Shown here piece by piece: positions 1 to 9,983 of a stretch of 23,989 bases of DNA. Within the stretch, counting starts at the first letter, position 1, and the number at the start of each line of letters is the position of its first letter. Source of the DNA: Dimargaris cristalligena. Taxonomy: Eukaryota > Kickxellomycota > Dimargaritomycetes > Dimargaritales > Dimargaritaceae. The position numbers and the translations under genes were made by a program. A model generated the notes under the pieces. It saw only the letters and a list, made by a program, of their open reading frames with translations. It was not told where the DNA came from and did no database searches. The stretch covers positions 1 through 23,989 of the forward strand of contig JANBQC010000438.1 of assembly GCA_027576995.1 (NCBI GenBank), written 5' to 3'.

Positions 1-111
1 CGAGCCCTCCAAACCCGACGTCCGGTGACCCATCCAATCCCGAGCATAGCGCGGGGCTCAGCCCCAGCCTTAGTCCCAGGAGAGGGGTTCCTCAAATCAC
101 CGACCCAACAG
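1..111. repeat. Left arm of a 111-bp inverted duplication
   Basis: Bases 1-111 are the reverse complement of 2267-2377 with 4 mismatches. The arm is cut by the window edge and may be longer. Read on the plus strand it gives an open Ser/Pro-rich peptide, the same frame that is open on the minus strand at the other arm. Three of the four differences would change the amino acid (Pro/Leu, Arg/Gly, Asp/Gly), so there is no sign of constraint on the protein. Similarity stops sharply at 111/112, where repeat A begins. It could be a duplicated gene end or a long terminal inverted repeat of a DNA element. Confidence 0.9.
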
Positions 112-630
112 TGAGCATATATAGAGTTTATTGGGATAAACTAGGGGGTAATAATAAGCTGAAGAATTGGACTGGTCCCAATGGGGCCCAGTTATATATA
201 TGTGGGGATAACTCCAGAGGGAGGCCCCAGGGCAGGATACTACTAAGACTAAGGTATAGGTAAATAGGCCAACTGGATAACCATTAGGACCCAGAAGACT
301 CTAATGGTAACCAGAAGAGTCTTTGGATCAGCACTCAAGTGATTAGTGTGATGAGACAGGGTCTGGAAGGGGAATGGTTATATGATATAGGAGGATCCCA
401 TAGTACCAGGGATGGTCATGGAAAGGTTAATATAGCACTATAAGGCCTAATAAGAATGAACACTAAGGTGTCTGGATTAAGGAGTATTAGATGGTCCAAC
501 AGAAAGGAACTGATATTGGGTTACTCTAGACTTGTTTTATTGGGGTACTGCTCAAGAATGTGAAATGGGAGAGGCTCAATTGGGCTACTTTACTATAGAA
601 CTTTTCAATTAATAAGATATTTCTAATACA
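112..630 (-). repeat. Repeat A copy 1, LTR-like, minus strand
   Basis: The reverse complement matches 9984 to about 10545 and about 23640-23910. Shared blocks include the CTTATAGTaCcATATTA and CCTGGTAcTATgGG stretches and the GACTCTTCTGGTTACC segment. Read on the minus strand it starts TGtATTAGAAATAT, has an AATAAA signal (132-127) and ends ATGCTCA, so the limits are TG...CA as in an LTR. There are no matching direct repeats at 107-111 and 631-635, so an intact insertion is not shown. No CpG is visible within it. It is best read as an old solo LTR or LTR fragment. Confidence 0.7.
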
Positions 631-949
631 TTTTAAGTACCTCACCCCACCCCCCTGAACATATTATTTACAGTCTTATACTGTTAAACTGTAAGTTGCC
701 CTTATGGATACTCATTACTGATACCCAGCAATTCAGAAATAGGTAGTAATAAGTAAGTCTGTTAACTAGCAAATGCTTATGAGGAAGTAGACGCCTTACC
801 CAAAATCCTGGCTAGTTAGTAGCATGGCTATTGTTTGAGAATGGCTAATGGACTAAGGCTTTAGACTGGAACTGCTGCTGCAGGCTTTTTATTACCGTCA
901 TTTTTTCCTAGGCATGATAGTGTAGCATACCTAAGATTGACCACTATAG
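631..949. other. AT-rich spacer between repeats A and B
   Basis: No open frame of useful length, RNA gene or regulatory site was recognised. The first half shares the CpG-free character of repeat A. The first CpG is at 792-793. Confidence 0.5.
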
Positions 950-1760
950 ACTTTAAGTTACAACTGTAGTACCACGGCCCGGGGATCCAGGAGTGTTTGG
1001 CGTGGCCCTGTCGGGTTGAAGGGCACCGGGCCGTGAGGAGGAGGAGACCGGAAACAACTGTTCAAATAATGGGCAGGGACGGGATGGAGATGGCAGAGGA
1101 GATACCTCCGGGCTCCCAGTGAACGGATGCTTGGAACAGAACATGGTGTTATATTAATAAAATAACTTTAAAAAACTTTGGTAAATCATTTCGTTTTTAA
1201 AGGAATGAATATATTTCGAACTCGGGGACCGTGGCTACTTTATATCTGCTCTTCGACGGCCTTGTTAAAGTGATGTGATTGATAGTATTTGGTTTAATAG
1301 ATAAGTTTTTTACAAAAGAATATTTATTTAGAAATAAGTGCAGTATAATCAGTAATATATGACTAGTTCGTTTTCTCAGTGGATTGCTCCTCGAACTAGG
1401 GAGTAAAATAGGTGGGTTTTTATACCCTAATTGCAAGACTAAGATATAATAATTGTAACAGGTGCTGAATGGTCATTGACAATGATTTCTCCCCTCTCGA
1501 CTATTCTCCTTCAACACCTTATGATCTCATAGCTTAGAAAATACCGTCTTCTCTCATGGTTTCAGAGATAATGGCTAGCTCTAGGCTGCGAGTTCAGTGT
1601 TAATGCTCATTTCGGTTTAAATGGGATATATATAGTAATGATCTGGGTTTTGGTAGACCTGATAAAGGAATTGATAGGAATAAGCTTCCCTTAAACCTGC
1701 ACTATGCAGCAGTACACTTATAGGCTTACATTGTAACTCAAGGAATAATGACCTTGAAGG
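950..1760 (-). repeat. Repeat B copy 1 (promoter-like segment plus Pro/Ser-rich coding remnant)
   Basis: This segment is related to about 22150-22960 in the same orientation. Anchor matches are GGGGATCCaGGAG, CTaGGGAGtAAAAtaGGTGGGTTT, the ATGGCTACT-like block and the TGCActaTGCAGCA block. On the minus strand it has a TATAAAAA box (1424-1417) and about 270 bp further a 63-codon ATG frame (1144-953) rich in Pro and Ser. The related copy encodes a similar peptide (QPxRxTxxTPGSxG pattern) with stops. That order (promoter, leader, start of a Pro/Ser-rich protein) suggests the 5' end of a retroelement or of a repeated gene family. No reverse transcriptase or integrase sequence is present. Confidence 0.6.
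1417..1424 (-). promoter_or_regulatory. TATA box within repeat B
   Basis: TATAAAAA on the minus strand, inside the block conserved between both B copies. The right-hand copy reads TATTTAAA at the matching place, so the box is weaker there. Confidence 0.4.
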
Positions 1761-2222
1761 GTCAAAAATAAAGATAGCCAATCACAATCCCTTTTGGATT
1801 TAACTGGAGAATAAAGGGGCTCCTTTGGGTGAACATAGGTCCATGGTAGGAAGGGAGTGCATGGGGAACAGGGTAGCTGAACATATTCGAGGGTGTGGAA
1901 TTATTGGGACAGAAGTAGTTATTTTTTTGTAAACCGCTTTGTGAGATAGTAGAGGGATACCTTTATCATGGCGAGTTCATTGTGCTTGGCGCATGGCGGC
2001 ACCTAGGTGTTCCTAAACATTTGTCTAGGAGAGAAGGGGATATGGTCCGGTATAGCCTATTCCCATACGTTGAATAATGTGGATGCCTCTGGCCTTGTAT
2101 AGTGGTAATGGGGAGTGTCCGAATACTAGGGTGGTATTCACGATAACCCAAAATAGAAAACCAATAGAGTAGTCTGCTTGTTGGTAAAGGCTACGCTGCT
2201 TTCCAATTGGCTTGTTGGGTGG
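1761..2222. other. Intergenic, no gene seen
   Basis: Moderately AT-rich sequence between repeat B and the right arm of the inverted duplication. Short frames here have no supporting features. Confidence 0.5.
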
Positions 2223-2557
2223 TTACGAAGGGAAATACAGAAGGGCACTACAAACCCCTATGGTTGCTGTTGGGCCGGTGATTTGAGGAACCCCTCTCCC
2301 GGGACTAAGGCTGGGGCTGAGCCCCGCACTATGCTCGGGATTGGATGGGTCACCGGACGTCAGGTTTGGAGGGCTCGAGGAACCTAGGTGGAACATACCG
2401 AATTCGGGCAGCGGTCCTTCGGTGATACGGATGGGATCAGAACTGTGCTCAGAGGCGGTACTGGGGTGTGGTGGAATCAACTCCAGGTCGATGGATCCTA
2501 TGCTCCCGCCGTCGGAATTTGGAGTTGGATGAGCCACGGTGGCTGCATGCTGGTAAA
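2223..2557 (-). pseudogene. Possible terminal exon or gene fragment, Ser/Pro-rich
   Basis: On the minus strand an open frame runs from a plausible splice acceptor (a pyrimidine-rich tract ending ACCCAG at 2558) to a TAA at 2223-2225, about 110 codons with no ATG near its start. The peptide is rich in Ser, Pro, Gly and Thr and resembles a disordered tail. Its middle third (2267-2377) is the segment duplicated in inverted orientation at 1-111, where the frame continues into repeat A instead. No upstream exon was recognised. Given the non-synonymous differences between the copies, a non-functional fragment is more likely than a live gene. Confidence 0.3.
2267..2377. repeat. Right arm of the 111-bp inverted duplication
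   Basis: Reverse complement of 1-111 with 4 mismatches. The two arms enclose 2155 bp holding repeats A and B. Similarity ends at 2266 on the inner side. On the outer side it reaches the limit of what the window allows to be compared. Confidence 0.9.
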
Positions 2558-2577
2558 CTGGGTAAGGGAAGTAAAAT

Positions 2578-4110
2578 AAAAGATATAAGAAAACAAAATT
2601 GCGACTTCCGGTTGAAGTCTTTCGGTGGGTAACTGTGTAAAATGCTGGTGAAGTTAAAGGTAGATATTTATTCTGATTAATAAAAACTTATCTCAGTGAT
2701 AACTTGCCGTTTTAAGGGCCGACTTGGTGCTACATATTTATAGCAACGTGTAGATGTGGACGTAAGCTCATACTAAGACTTTCGAACGTCGTCCGCAGAT
2801 AAACTAACCGCCATAAAACCGCGAAGGGAAAAACTGGCGGGGTCTTCGAATTCAAACAATAGCCAAAAGGAGAAGGAAAGAAAAATAATGGAAGTTGGAA
2901 GACAAAAGATGTCTTCGGATCTTCCAACGTTCTCATGTGAACAGTATATATATATATGTACGTGGAAGTCTTGAGTTCCACTCGTAGGTCTCGGAGTACT
3001 CAATCCATGGAAGTGGAATTATTCACATTTACTGACAAGGAAGCGGAAAAGGAACTCGTTTTCGGATGAGGATTAACCAACATAGGTCTTCCGAATACTC
3101 ATGCAAGGGTGTAACTGTGGGATGCGTGGGGATCACACAACAAAGGTTGTGACTAGTTTGTCTCGTGGAGAGGATAGTCCATCCCGACCCATGTCAGTAC
3201 AGTTGCCAAGGCTAACGGTGGGGGGTCAAGGCACTTTTGTCCCTTTTTTGCAGGCCTCAACCACTACCGGAAAAGAGCAAAAGGGAGAATACATAAGGAA
3301 GCTACTGGGCGACTGTACTAAAATGGCCATCGTGAATTCACCGTCAGCGGTTGGTTACTTTCGGCCAGCCTAAAATAGCCAAAGGCAAAGACGATAGACA
3401 AAGGCTGGCCACCATACGCAGTTGGTTTATTGACTGTTCTCTTGCGGCCCAAACCCTTTGTTCATTCATTTTTATGTAGTTTGGGTTCAACGAGGGTGAA
3501 GACCATGGGGGACTTCACGCAGTGGTTATTCCTCGAATGTTGGCTCCACAGTCAATCGGGGTACTAGGCTGAAAGGGCAACGAGGGGATGGTTCACCACG
3601 CAGCGTTATACAAAGTGTATCCATAGAGATGTTTAGCCACAGCTTGGCCATCTCTGTGGTAATTGATTTTCGCAAGTACGTTTGTTTAGGGGGGAGACTC
3701 GGCCCAATGGCCTGGTCCGAAAATATCCCCCGTCCTATGTTGGTGGAACGACCCCTTTATATCTATTGCAAGATACATGTAGGTGCTGTATATCCGTATT
3801 CAGGATTATTGAATGGCGAGTTTTAATCGAATCCAGCCTCCGCCTTTCCCGACCAGCTCAGGTGCTCCCCCCCTCGCCTGTCCATGTCTCGTCAACGTCC
3901 GTCCCCAATATATAAGCTGGCTATCCCCCCTTCATATTCATCCCATCACACTTACTCTCAGCCTAATTAACTCTAGCCGGTATTCGATTTCCATTTTCTT
4001 CATTTTGCGTTGCCCTGCTGAATTTGGTTACGAATATTATCCCCCTTGTGGCCAGCTCAATTTTTTCTGACATACTTCCCGCGCGCCTCACGAATTTCTC
4101 TCGGTTGACG
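2578..4110. other. Intergenic region upstream of the F-box-like gene
   Basis: About 1.5 kb with only short overlapping frames in several registers and no recognisable domain. The stretch 2600-3090 has many copies of a short TCTTCGG/TCTTCCG-like motif on both strands, without regular spacing. A short TA run lies at about 2945-2957. The last 200 bp hold a TATA box for the gene at 4111. Confidence 0.5.
3909..3915 (+). promoter_or_regulatory. TATA box of the F-box-like gene
   Basis: TATATAA, about 200 bp upstream of the ATG at 4111 and followed by a pyrimidine-rich stretch typical of fungal leaders. The match is clear but the transcription start is not shown. Confidence 0.45.
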
Positions 4111-4476
4111 ATGAGGCCGTACCTTGTTCATGTCACTCTGCTAGGCCTGGCCCTGATCTTTAGTGTAGCCGGTCGCCTCCAATCCATGGGCGTAGGTGAG
4201 GAAATAGACGGCGACTTCCGTTATGATGCATTTGAACCCCACCCTAATAGCAAAGAAAATGACAGCCAATTAAATAGAGGCAGACAGGACGTGGCTTCTT
4301 TTGAAGATGAGGTCTCTCAAACCAACACTGTCAAACCACTTACATCCTATCCCAATGAAGTTTTCTACATAATTCTGTCCCATTTTCCAGTGCATGACCG
4401 TTATCAGCTTTCGAATACCAATAAGCATTTCAAGGATTAGTTTGGCTATGCCAATGCCAGTCAGGACCTTTTCGGA

Positions 4477-4782
4477 GTAAGTCTACTTGATATATTCCAA
4501 ATAATCCACTTGTCACTCTTTCATTCGGCCAACCATTGGCCGTGCTGATTTCTCTATTTTGATGGTATCCATTTGAATTATACGCACGCAGTCATATCGT
4601 TTGTGTATCAGCCCCCTCTCCATGCCCGCCGATCAATCCCCCTTTTTCTAACCGGAATATTTTGTTGATATGCATCTACGTCCCTACTATCTAAATCGGT
4701 TAAGCTTGAAGCAATTAAATTTATAGGTTCGAAGAACGGTTCGATCAATTTGAACGACTTGCAATTCCTTTTTCCAATACAG
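4477..4782 (+). other. Probable intron of the F-box-like gene
   Basis: GTAAGT donor at 4477-4482; acceptor in TTCCTTTTTCCAATACAG ending at 4782; length 306 bp. Both sides are phase 0, keeping the frame of the upstream exon and of 4783-5694. A weaker in-phase acceptor (TTAAG at 4704) would add 26 residues. The segment just before the acceptor is also open in another frame (4728-4782), so the exact 3' splice site is uncertain. Confidence 0.5.
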
Positions 4783-5694
4783 CTGGTAGGCGTACTCGGG
4801 ACCATCGCGTGGAGGGAGAGTGGTGGCCATAAAATTGATCAGGTTGAACATGAGAACGGGCCGGTGAACACAAGATTAGCGATGCACTATATAGGTTCAA
4901 GCTACCAACGTTTTCAGGCTGGTGTCAAGGCGGAATGGGAGTACTTAAACTATTCTGGATTAAACGAAGACCAAATACTTATCATATTCCCTATGCTGTA
5001 CTTCTTGTCAGAACTGTCCGTGGATGATATTATCAAGCTATTATTTAAAATGAACACCGACAACGCAAACTTCTATGTGCCAATAGAACCTAAGAAACTT
5101 TATCCAGATGATCAGGCAGTCGAAACCCTTGGCATAAAATTCGAAAAAGCGTGGCTCTCTAGGGCTTATAATGAGCTTGCTCATCAATCAGTGTTCGGTA
5201 TCTGTTCACTCCTTGCCATTACTGGCCAATTCGAAAAGCTGGATACCTTAGTGGAAAAGCTGGCAAGTCTTCGAAAAATTAATCATTCAGATATGGGAGT
5301 GTACGCCATTCTGCTACTCTGGGAATTTGGCCAATTCCACACCGATCCAGAGGATAGGCTGCTAAAGCTTTTCGACCGTGATTGTGATTACGTTAAAGCA
5401 ATGGGATTCAAAACCGCCGAAGAAAAATGCCGGCAGTTATACAGGGGTTCTAGGAAGTTCGACGATACGCTTTATACTTGGACAGCTGGTGGGTTTGTGC
5501 ACTTGCACCGAGACAATGATAAGCCTAAGTTGGCCCTCCGAGTCCGTCGCTCGGCTGTTGAGCAACTACTCAAAGACAAGGGTTTCGGACTAGATGAGTC
5601 TCTTTTACTCCCTCGCCGCGATCTCGAAAATCAGCTATATCTGGTGAAAATTCGAAAAGGGTTGCCACCCCCGCGGGATTTCAGCCAAGAGTAA
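4783..5694 (+). CDS. Main exon of the F-box-like protein (helical C-terminal region)
   Basis: This is the longest convincing frame on the plus strand in this part of the window, 303 codons ending at TAA 5692-5694. It is open back to 4669, and its first internal ATG is at 4882 (271 residues if that were the start). The product is rich in Leu, Lys, Asp and Glu, with several predicted amphipathic helices and no membrane segment. A tryptophan- and histidine-containing segment (WTxGGFVHLH) lies near the end. I recognise no catalytic motif. Its base composition and the clean frame suggest it was coding until recently. It most likely forms the C-terminal part of the F-box-like family protein; a separate gene starting at 4882 is possible. 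Confidence 0.65.
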   Translation: MVGVLGTIAWRESGGHKIDQVEHENGPVNTRLAMHYIGSSYQRFQAGVKAEWEYLNYSGLNEDQILIIFPMLYFLSELSVDDIIKLLFKMNTDNANFYVPIEPKKLYPDDQAVETLGIKFEKAWLSRAYNELAHQSVFGICSLLAITGQFEKLDTLVEKLASLRKINHSDMGVYAILLLWEFGQFHTDPEDRLLKLFDRDCDYVKAMGFKTAEEKCRQLYRGSRKFDDTLYTWTAGGFVHLHRDNDKPKLALRVRRSAVEQLLKDKGFGLDESLLLPRRDLENQLYLVKIRKGLPPPRDFSQE

Positions 5695-7046
5695 TTGGTT
5701 GGACTCTCAACTGTCGTTTTAAATTCATATGGGATATTCTTTTATAGGTACTTCCTTTTATTTTGTATATATTTCGCTCCGAGCTAGCTCAAATGGCTAA
5801 CGCCATAACCCATACCTACCCTAGTTTAATACAAGGCTATTTTTACTCTATTTGGTTTTTCCATTCCGCTACCGTCTCCTTTTTATAAAGATCCAAGATG
5901 ATTATCTGATATTCTAGGCCACCATTCACAGGCTATGCTAAAGGTATATGTCTTACAAGAGCAGGATTAAGGGCCAGTAATGGTTGAGAATGCTGTATTC
6001 ACTACTTATACCCCCTGCTGTTCTGAGTAACCAGGGGTATGTCTAATTATTATTAGTGGGTTACTTAATTCAGCTGATGTGCACATGAGTTTCGTGAATT
6101 TTCTGGATTAGTTTACGGTGCAGTTTTCAACGATAGTGACGATAGCTTGCTTGGCTTACTAACTGCATAATTGGCAAAGTTTTGCCGCAGTTAAAATGTC
6201 CATGTGCCTGCTCCTTCTGCAATGCGAATGATTTAGTTATTATTATTTTCAATACTGTTTACGATTTTACATTTCCGGCGAAATTTTACTTTATTAGGTA
6301 AATGTTTTATTTGAAAAAATGCCACTTTTTTCACCTTTATTGGATTTTTCGACAGCTACAATAGCTATATTATCCAACCCCAGTTTTATTTATTTACATG
6401 CGGGAAGCTACCCTGGCCATGTCAGCCGGGAGGCGCCCCCTTCGATGCCAGGTGTCTCTTAAAAAGAACCAGTGGGCCCTAGCCACGTGTCGAAACCCAG
6501 CACCGTAAAACCAGAGCCCTATGAAAATACACGTATCTATATCGCTTAAAATGTTATGCAGCCCGGTTGAACTTCATTTAAGTCGTATTTTTGGGGCTAT
6601 TGGGAGGGGGGGTCGGAATAAATTAATCCGTGGATAAAGTGGGGCTTGGAGGAACATTTTTTCAAAATGATGTAGCCAAAATAATGGTATGGCATCCAGC
6701 GGAGACATGGGGTAAAATCCTAATAGTAGAAGAATTCCTTCCGTTCAATCTAGACTGCGAACTATCTGGGCATGGTCAATACAGCGGATGGCCTATCCCC
6801 CCACTACACTCCTTAAATCATAGAGGAAGGCCAAAACTAAGAATTTAAATAGCTGTTTGGGTAATTATTTAATTGGGGTTTATTATATATCACAATCCAT
6901 GGGTCAAACGTGCAGCCCATTTAGGAATCCGGTAAAGTGAATACAGATGTTTGACAATGCATCAGACCATGCTGGGCCCTAATCGGGAATACATGTAGGT
7001 GTGTAGGAGATGAATAAACGTCTAGGGGGCCGACAAGTGACCAAAA
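5695..7046. other. Intergenic region between convergent genes
   Basis: It lies 3' of both the F-box-like gene and the glutathione S-transferase gene. It is AT-rich, with several poly-T and TTTATT runs that could supply polyadenylation signals for either strand. A 72-codon frame at 6630-6848 starts with GTG and has no supporting feature. A tRNA-like A-box at about 5786 lacks the rest of a tRNA. Nothing else was recognised. Confidence 0.5.
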
Positions 7047-7706
7047 TCAGCGACTGTAAGTGGCCAGACGCGCAACGGCCCGCTCTTGGTAACGCTTAAA
7101 TGCGGGGTCCTGTTCCAGAGTGGCCTGGAACTTACGCAGACCCTCGCCCATGTGTTCCTCTAGGATTTCCTTGTAAATTGGCAGTTTGACAAGTCTTTCA
7201 AGACGCATGTACGCCACAATATCGGCAAGGGTGGTCTGATTACCGACGTAGTGACCGGTACCGTTGCGGAGCAGCAGTTCGTCATGTTTCTTCAACAGAT
7301 TGGTGGCCGCCTCACCGAGTTTCTTGAAAGCAACCGCCTTTTCTTCCTCAGTCTTGGCGATGAATAGGGCCTGGACCAGGAGGTCCATCACATCATTACA
7401 CTGACCGAGCACCGCGTCCTGCTGGGCGTTGGACCGAACATCGGCGGGGCTTGTTCCGTAGAGACCGAAGCGGGCGGCCAGGTAGCGTTGGATGGCGTCG
7501 GATTCAGATAGGACGAACGAGGGCTCTGCCGAATCAGAATCATACTCATTGAGCACAGGCAGCTTCCCGAAGGGGGACTGGCTCTTTTCGACGGCCCAGT
7601 CGGTCGGATAGGTCGATTGGTAGTCGGCGTTGGCGTAGTCCAGGATAGCGCGCGCAACTTCGCCATGGCCGCTGGTTTGAAAGTACAAAATTTCGAAACG
7701 GGTCAT
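7047..7706 (-). CDS. Glutathione S-transferase, Sigma-like
   Basis: A cytosolic enzyme that conjugates glutathione to electrophiles or isomerises/reduces peroxides; 219 residues, the usual family length. The thioredoxin-like N domain has Tyr8 at the catalytic place, the PFGKLPVL segment with the cis-Pro at residue 50, and Leu-Ser-Glu-Ser-Asp-Ala-Ile (66-72), the glutathione-binding Glu-Ser turn followed by Asp. The helical C domain has the N-capping box Thr159-Leu-Ala-Asp162. The frame is open for 23 codons upstream, but ATG 7706-7704 is the right start because it places the first beta strand at residues 4-9. A TATAAAAA box lies about 130 bp upstream. It is intron-free. The family call is secure. 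The Sigma subclass is inferred from the Tyr position and the motif pattern, and substrates are unknown. Confidence 0.93.
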   Translation of the reverse strand: MTRFEILYFQTSGHGEVARAILDYANADYQSTYPTDWAVEKSQSPFGKLPVLNEYDSDSAEPSFVLSESDAIQRYLAARFGLYGTSPADVRSNAQQDAVLGQCNDVMDLLVQALFIAKTEEEKAVAFKKLGEAATNLLKKHDELLLRNGTGHYVGNQTTLADIVAYMRLERLVKLPIYKEILEEHMGEGLRKFQATLEQDPAFKRYQERAVARLATYSR

Positions 7707-7834
7707 GTTGGATGATAATTGACTAATGGGGCAGAGGAAGGGAGATAAAGTTGGGGGATGAAGAGACAGAGTCACTGGGGCAGGTGATGAAAGGAAAGCT
7801 TGGTTGACCTATTAGAAGGTGAGGCGAGTAGCCA

Positions 7835-7842
7835 TTTTTATA
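7835..7842 (-). promoter_or_regulatory. TATA box of the glutathione S-transferase gene
   Basis: TATAAAAA on the minus strand, 129 bp upstream of the ATG. Its position fits a leader of about 100 nt. Confidence 0.6.
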
Positions 7843-9796
7843 ACGGACTTCCAGCTAATTAGCCTGACTCATTGGGAAGGTAAAGAAAGAGAGAGGGAGT
7901 GATCACCCCATTGTGGTTAGACCTAAACCTACTTTCGTCAATCAGCCCAGACATCCAATTCCTTTTGGGAGAAGTACATGACTTGACCCAAACTAGTTTG
8001 TGGCAATCTATCGGAGATAGCCAGTTCAGGTAGGCCGATGAGGGGTCCCCAATTTATTAGTCAGCCATCCGGTGGACTGTTCAGCTGGACCTACTGGTCT
8101 TACGTAAGTGGGTGAACTGGCCCACCACGCATCAACCACCGTCTAAACTCTTAAGAAACTGTCCCCAAATAAACCGAGTCTCATCTATTGTATGGAGCCG
8201 ACATTATTCGGCGATTTTATCCCACCAACTACAAAGCCGGTCAGTATGTTAAGGGTGAATAAAATTCGAACTCCGACTTCTCACTGCAGATATCCTCAAT
8301 TTCTACAGAACTAGGCTATCCATTTTGAACTTTGGAGGGTGCCATTTATGGCGAATAGTCGACAGTAAATTATATTTAGACCTAATGGGAGTTCCCAAAG
8401 AACAGAAAAATGTATACTTTAAGGTATGGCTGGCCTAATGAGTCACTCGTTTCTACTTTAGTATTACTGGCCTGATCCGTTACATGGTTCCATTCGCTGT
8501 CAATCTGCATCCGCTCTGGGCCTGTAGGTCACTGGCATATCGTAATTCCTTATTATATGGGATGGGGCATCTAAGTTGGTCATCATTACTGGCTCAATAG
8601 ATTTGCCAAGCCAGAACGTGTACTATGACTAGGTTGAGTGACAATGGGAAATAGGCCAACAACTGAGAAATTACCTAAATATAGTAGAGTTGATTGTGTT
8701 CAAGTAGGAAATTTTCTGAACTGGTCAGTATCAGAAGGCACGTATACGTCACCGCGTTTAATTCAATAACAGCAGGTTGTTCCTATTTGCCGAGCCGGTT
8801 AAAGGTTTAAGCACCCTTACCCTTTCCTTGCCAATATATCTATGGACGTTATGTTATTTGCAGTGCTTAGTAATACACAGCAAGCGGATGTGGGAGAGCA
8901 CTATAATAAACACTCAAAGGACTATGTATTGCTCAGAAAAGACACGATACTGTGTATGATATACCCAGCATGCTCGACTATTGCATGTTGGAAACGTTCT
9001 GGATACTTAATAGTCAAATGTGAATCAGGGGGTCATAGACAGCGCTGTCCTTGTATACCGCATGTCGAAATCTTCCTAATCAGAGTGAAAGCTAATGATA
9101 TTGCAAACTTGTTCCGTACCACTAATGTGAGCAGCTGCCGCAATAGTATACTGCATCAGATTAACGTTGAACACTAAAGGGCAATGCCTGTTGACACAGT
9201 AGGCCTCCGTGGTTTAACGACCAACCAAACTGTTTTTATTGTGCACATGACGCTGAACGCGTATGCCCTGCCATATATAGGATATGGGTAAAATTCTACC
9301 CAACCGGATAATATATTAGGAGATATAGAGACGAATGGATGGACAGGTAAGCGTAATCTCTATTTTTACTCAGAATTATCAGCCTCGTTAATCGGATATT
9401 TCAGTATATAACCCGATTGAACATTTTCCATCTATAATACAATGATCCTGTACCACGAGGTCTCAGTTATCCTACATTGTCTATTATTGGTAAGATTGAG
9501 AAATGCCTGTGAGTTTACTACCAATCAAGCAGCGAGTACTAGTACTGTCCTTTGCCCCGCACCATCTTCATGTGAGTGATGAATTAATGATACATTAAAT
9601 ATGTTATCCTAAAGTGCCACCTTAATACCATTGCCTGGGCGGAGCAAAAAAAAACTAAGCTAAGCAAAAATAAAAGACAAACACCCAGGCCTGTGCTGTA
9701 CTATACTCAATACCCACTGTGATGTTATACAGCTATTTGGGGTATGTGATTTGAAAGGAAGACATATATCACCTATGTCATGCTGTGAGACAATCG
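7843..9796. other. Long region with no secure gene
   Basis: About 2 kb upstream of the transferase gene. The only frame over 100 codons is 8842-9177 (+), 111 codons from an ATG, Cys-rich (9 Cys) with no signal peptide and no motif I recognise; it may be a chance frame. CpG is present at ordinary frequency, unlike the repeat island that follows. Confidence 0.45.
8842..9177 (+). CDS. Doubtful small Cys-rich hypothetical protein
   Basis: A 111-codon frame from ATG 8842 to TAA 9175-9177. Nine cysteines, several in close pairs such as CPC, could suggest metal binding or disulfides, but the spacing matches no family I know. No clear TATA box, intron or signal peptide supports it, and codon use is not distinctive. 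It is listed only because it is the best frame in 2 kb. Confidence 0.15.
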   Translation: MDVMLFAVLSNTQQADVGEHYNKHSKDYVLLRKDTILCMIYPACSTIACWKRSGYLIVKCESGGHRQRCPCIPHVEIFLIRVKANDIANLFRTTNVSSCRNSILHQINVEH

Positions 9797-9983
9797 CTGA
9801 TCTGTCTTTATTAGTGTGCTATTGGTTCAACCTTGTGGTTATCATAACAAAATCAACAATTATCAATTATTTCAAATGATATAACAATTCTTAGTATTTC
9901 CATGCCTTCAGGCAATCTATGCTCCAATTATTATTTTTTACAAATATCTTGATGACTATGTGCTTAGATGACTCTATGATGTT

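Larger units (their letters stand above)
4111..5694 (+). pseudogene. Secreted F-box-like family gene, interrupted by a premature stop
   Basis: The first exon starts at ATG 4111 with a signal-peptide-like N terminus (basic Arg2, hydrophobic residues 4-20), then an acidic, Asn-rich linker and, at residues 77-109, an F-box-like motif (a Pro-Asn-Glu-Val block, an Ile-Leu-Ser-His-Phe-Pro block and a Ser-Asn-Thr-Asn-Lys block). The frame stops at TAG 4438-4440 in the middle of this motif, but 12 further sense codons follow in the same frame up to a perfect GTAAGT donor at 4477. A pyrimidine-rich CAG acceptor at 4780-4782 would join in phase to the long open frame 4783-5694. This points to one two-exon gene of about 425 codons with a recent nonsense mutation. 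Alternatives are stop read-through, an assembly error, or two separate genes. F-box motifs normally recruit Skp1; a secreted version would have another role, which is unknown. Confidence 0.6.

Noticed and set aside
1263..1460. Possible LTR with TGTTA...TAACA ends on the minus strand inside repeat B
   Set aside because: Flanks (GGCCT and GGTGC) do not match as target duplications, and repeat B copy 2 lacks the terminal sequence.
2730..3003. Two overlapping minus-strand frames of 76-83 codons
   Set aside because: They overlap in different registers, contain low-complexity Tyr-Ile-Tyr runs from a TA repeat, and lack support.
3101..3373. 90-codon ATG frame
   Set aside because: The translation has no motif or secondary-structure pattern, and nothing upstream looks like a promoter.
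5777..5850. tRNA-like A-box (TAGCTCAAATGG)
   Set aside because: No matching D stem, anticodon stem or T arm. Probably chance in an AT-rich 3' region.
6630..6848. 72-codon frame starting with GTG
   Set aside because: No ATG start, no domain and no promoter or splice feature.
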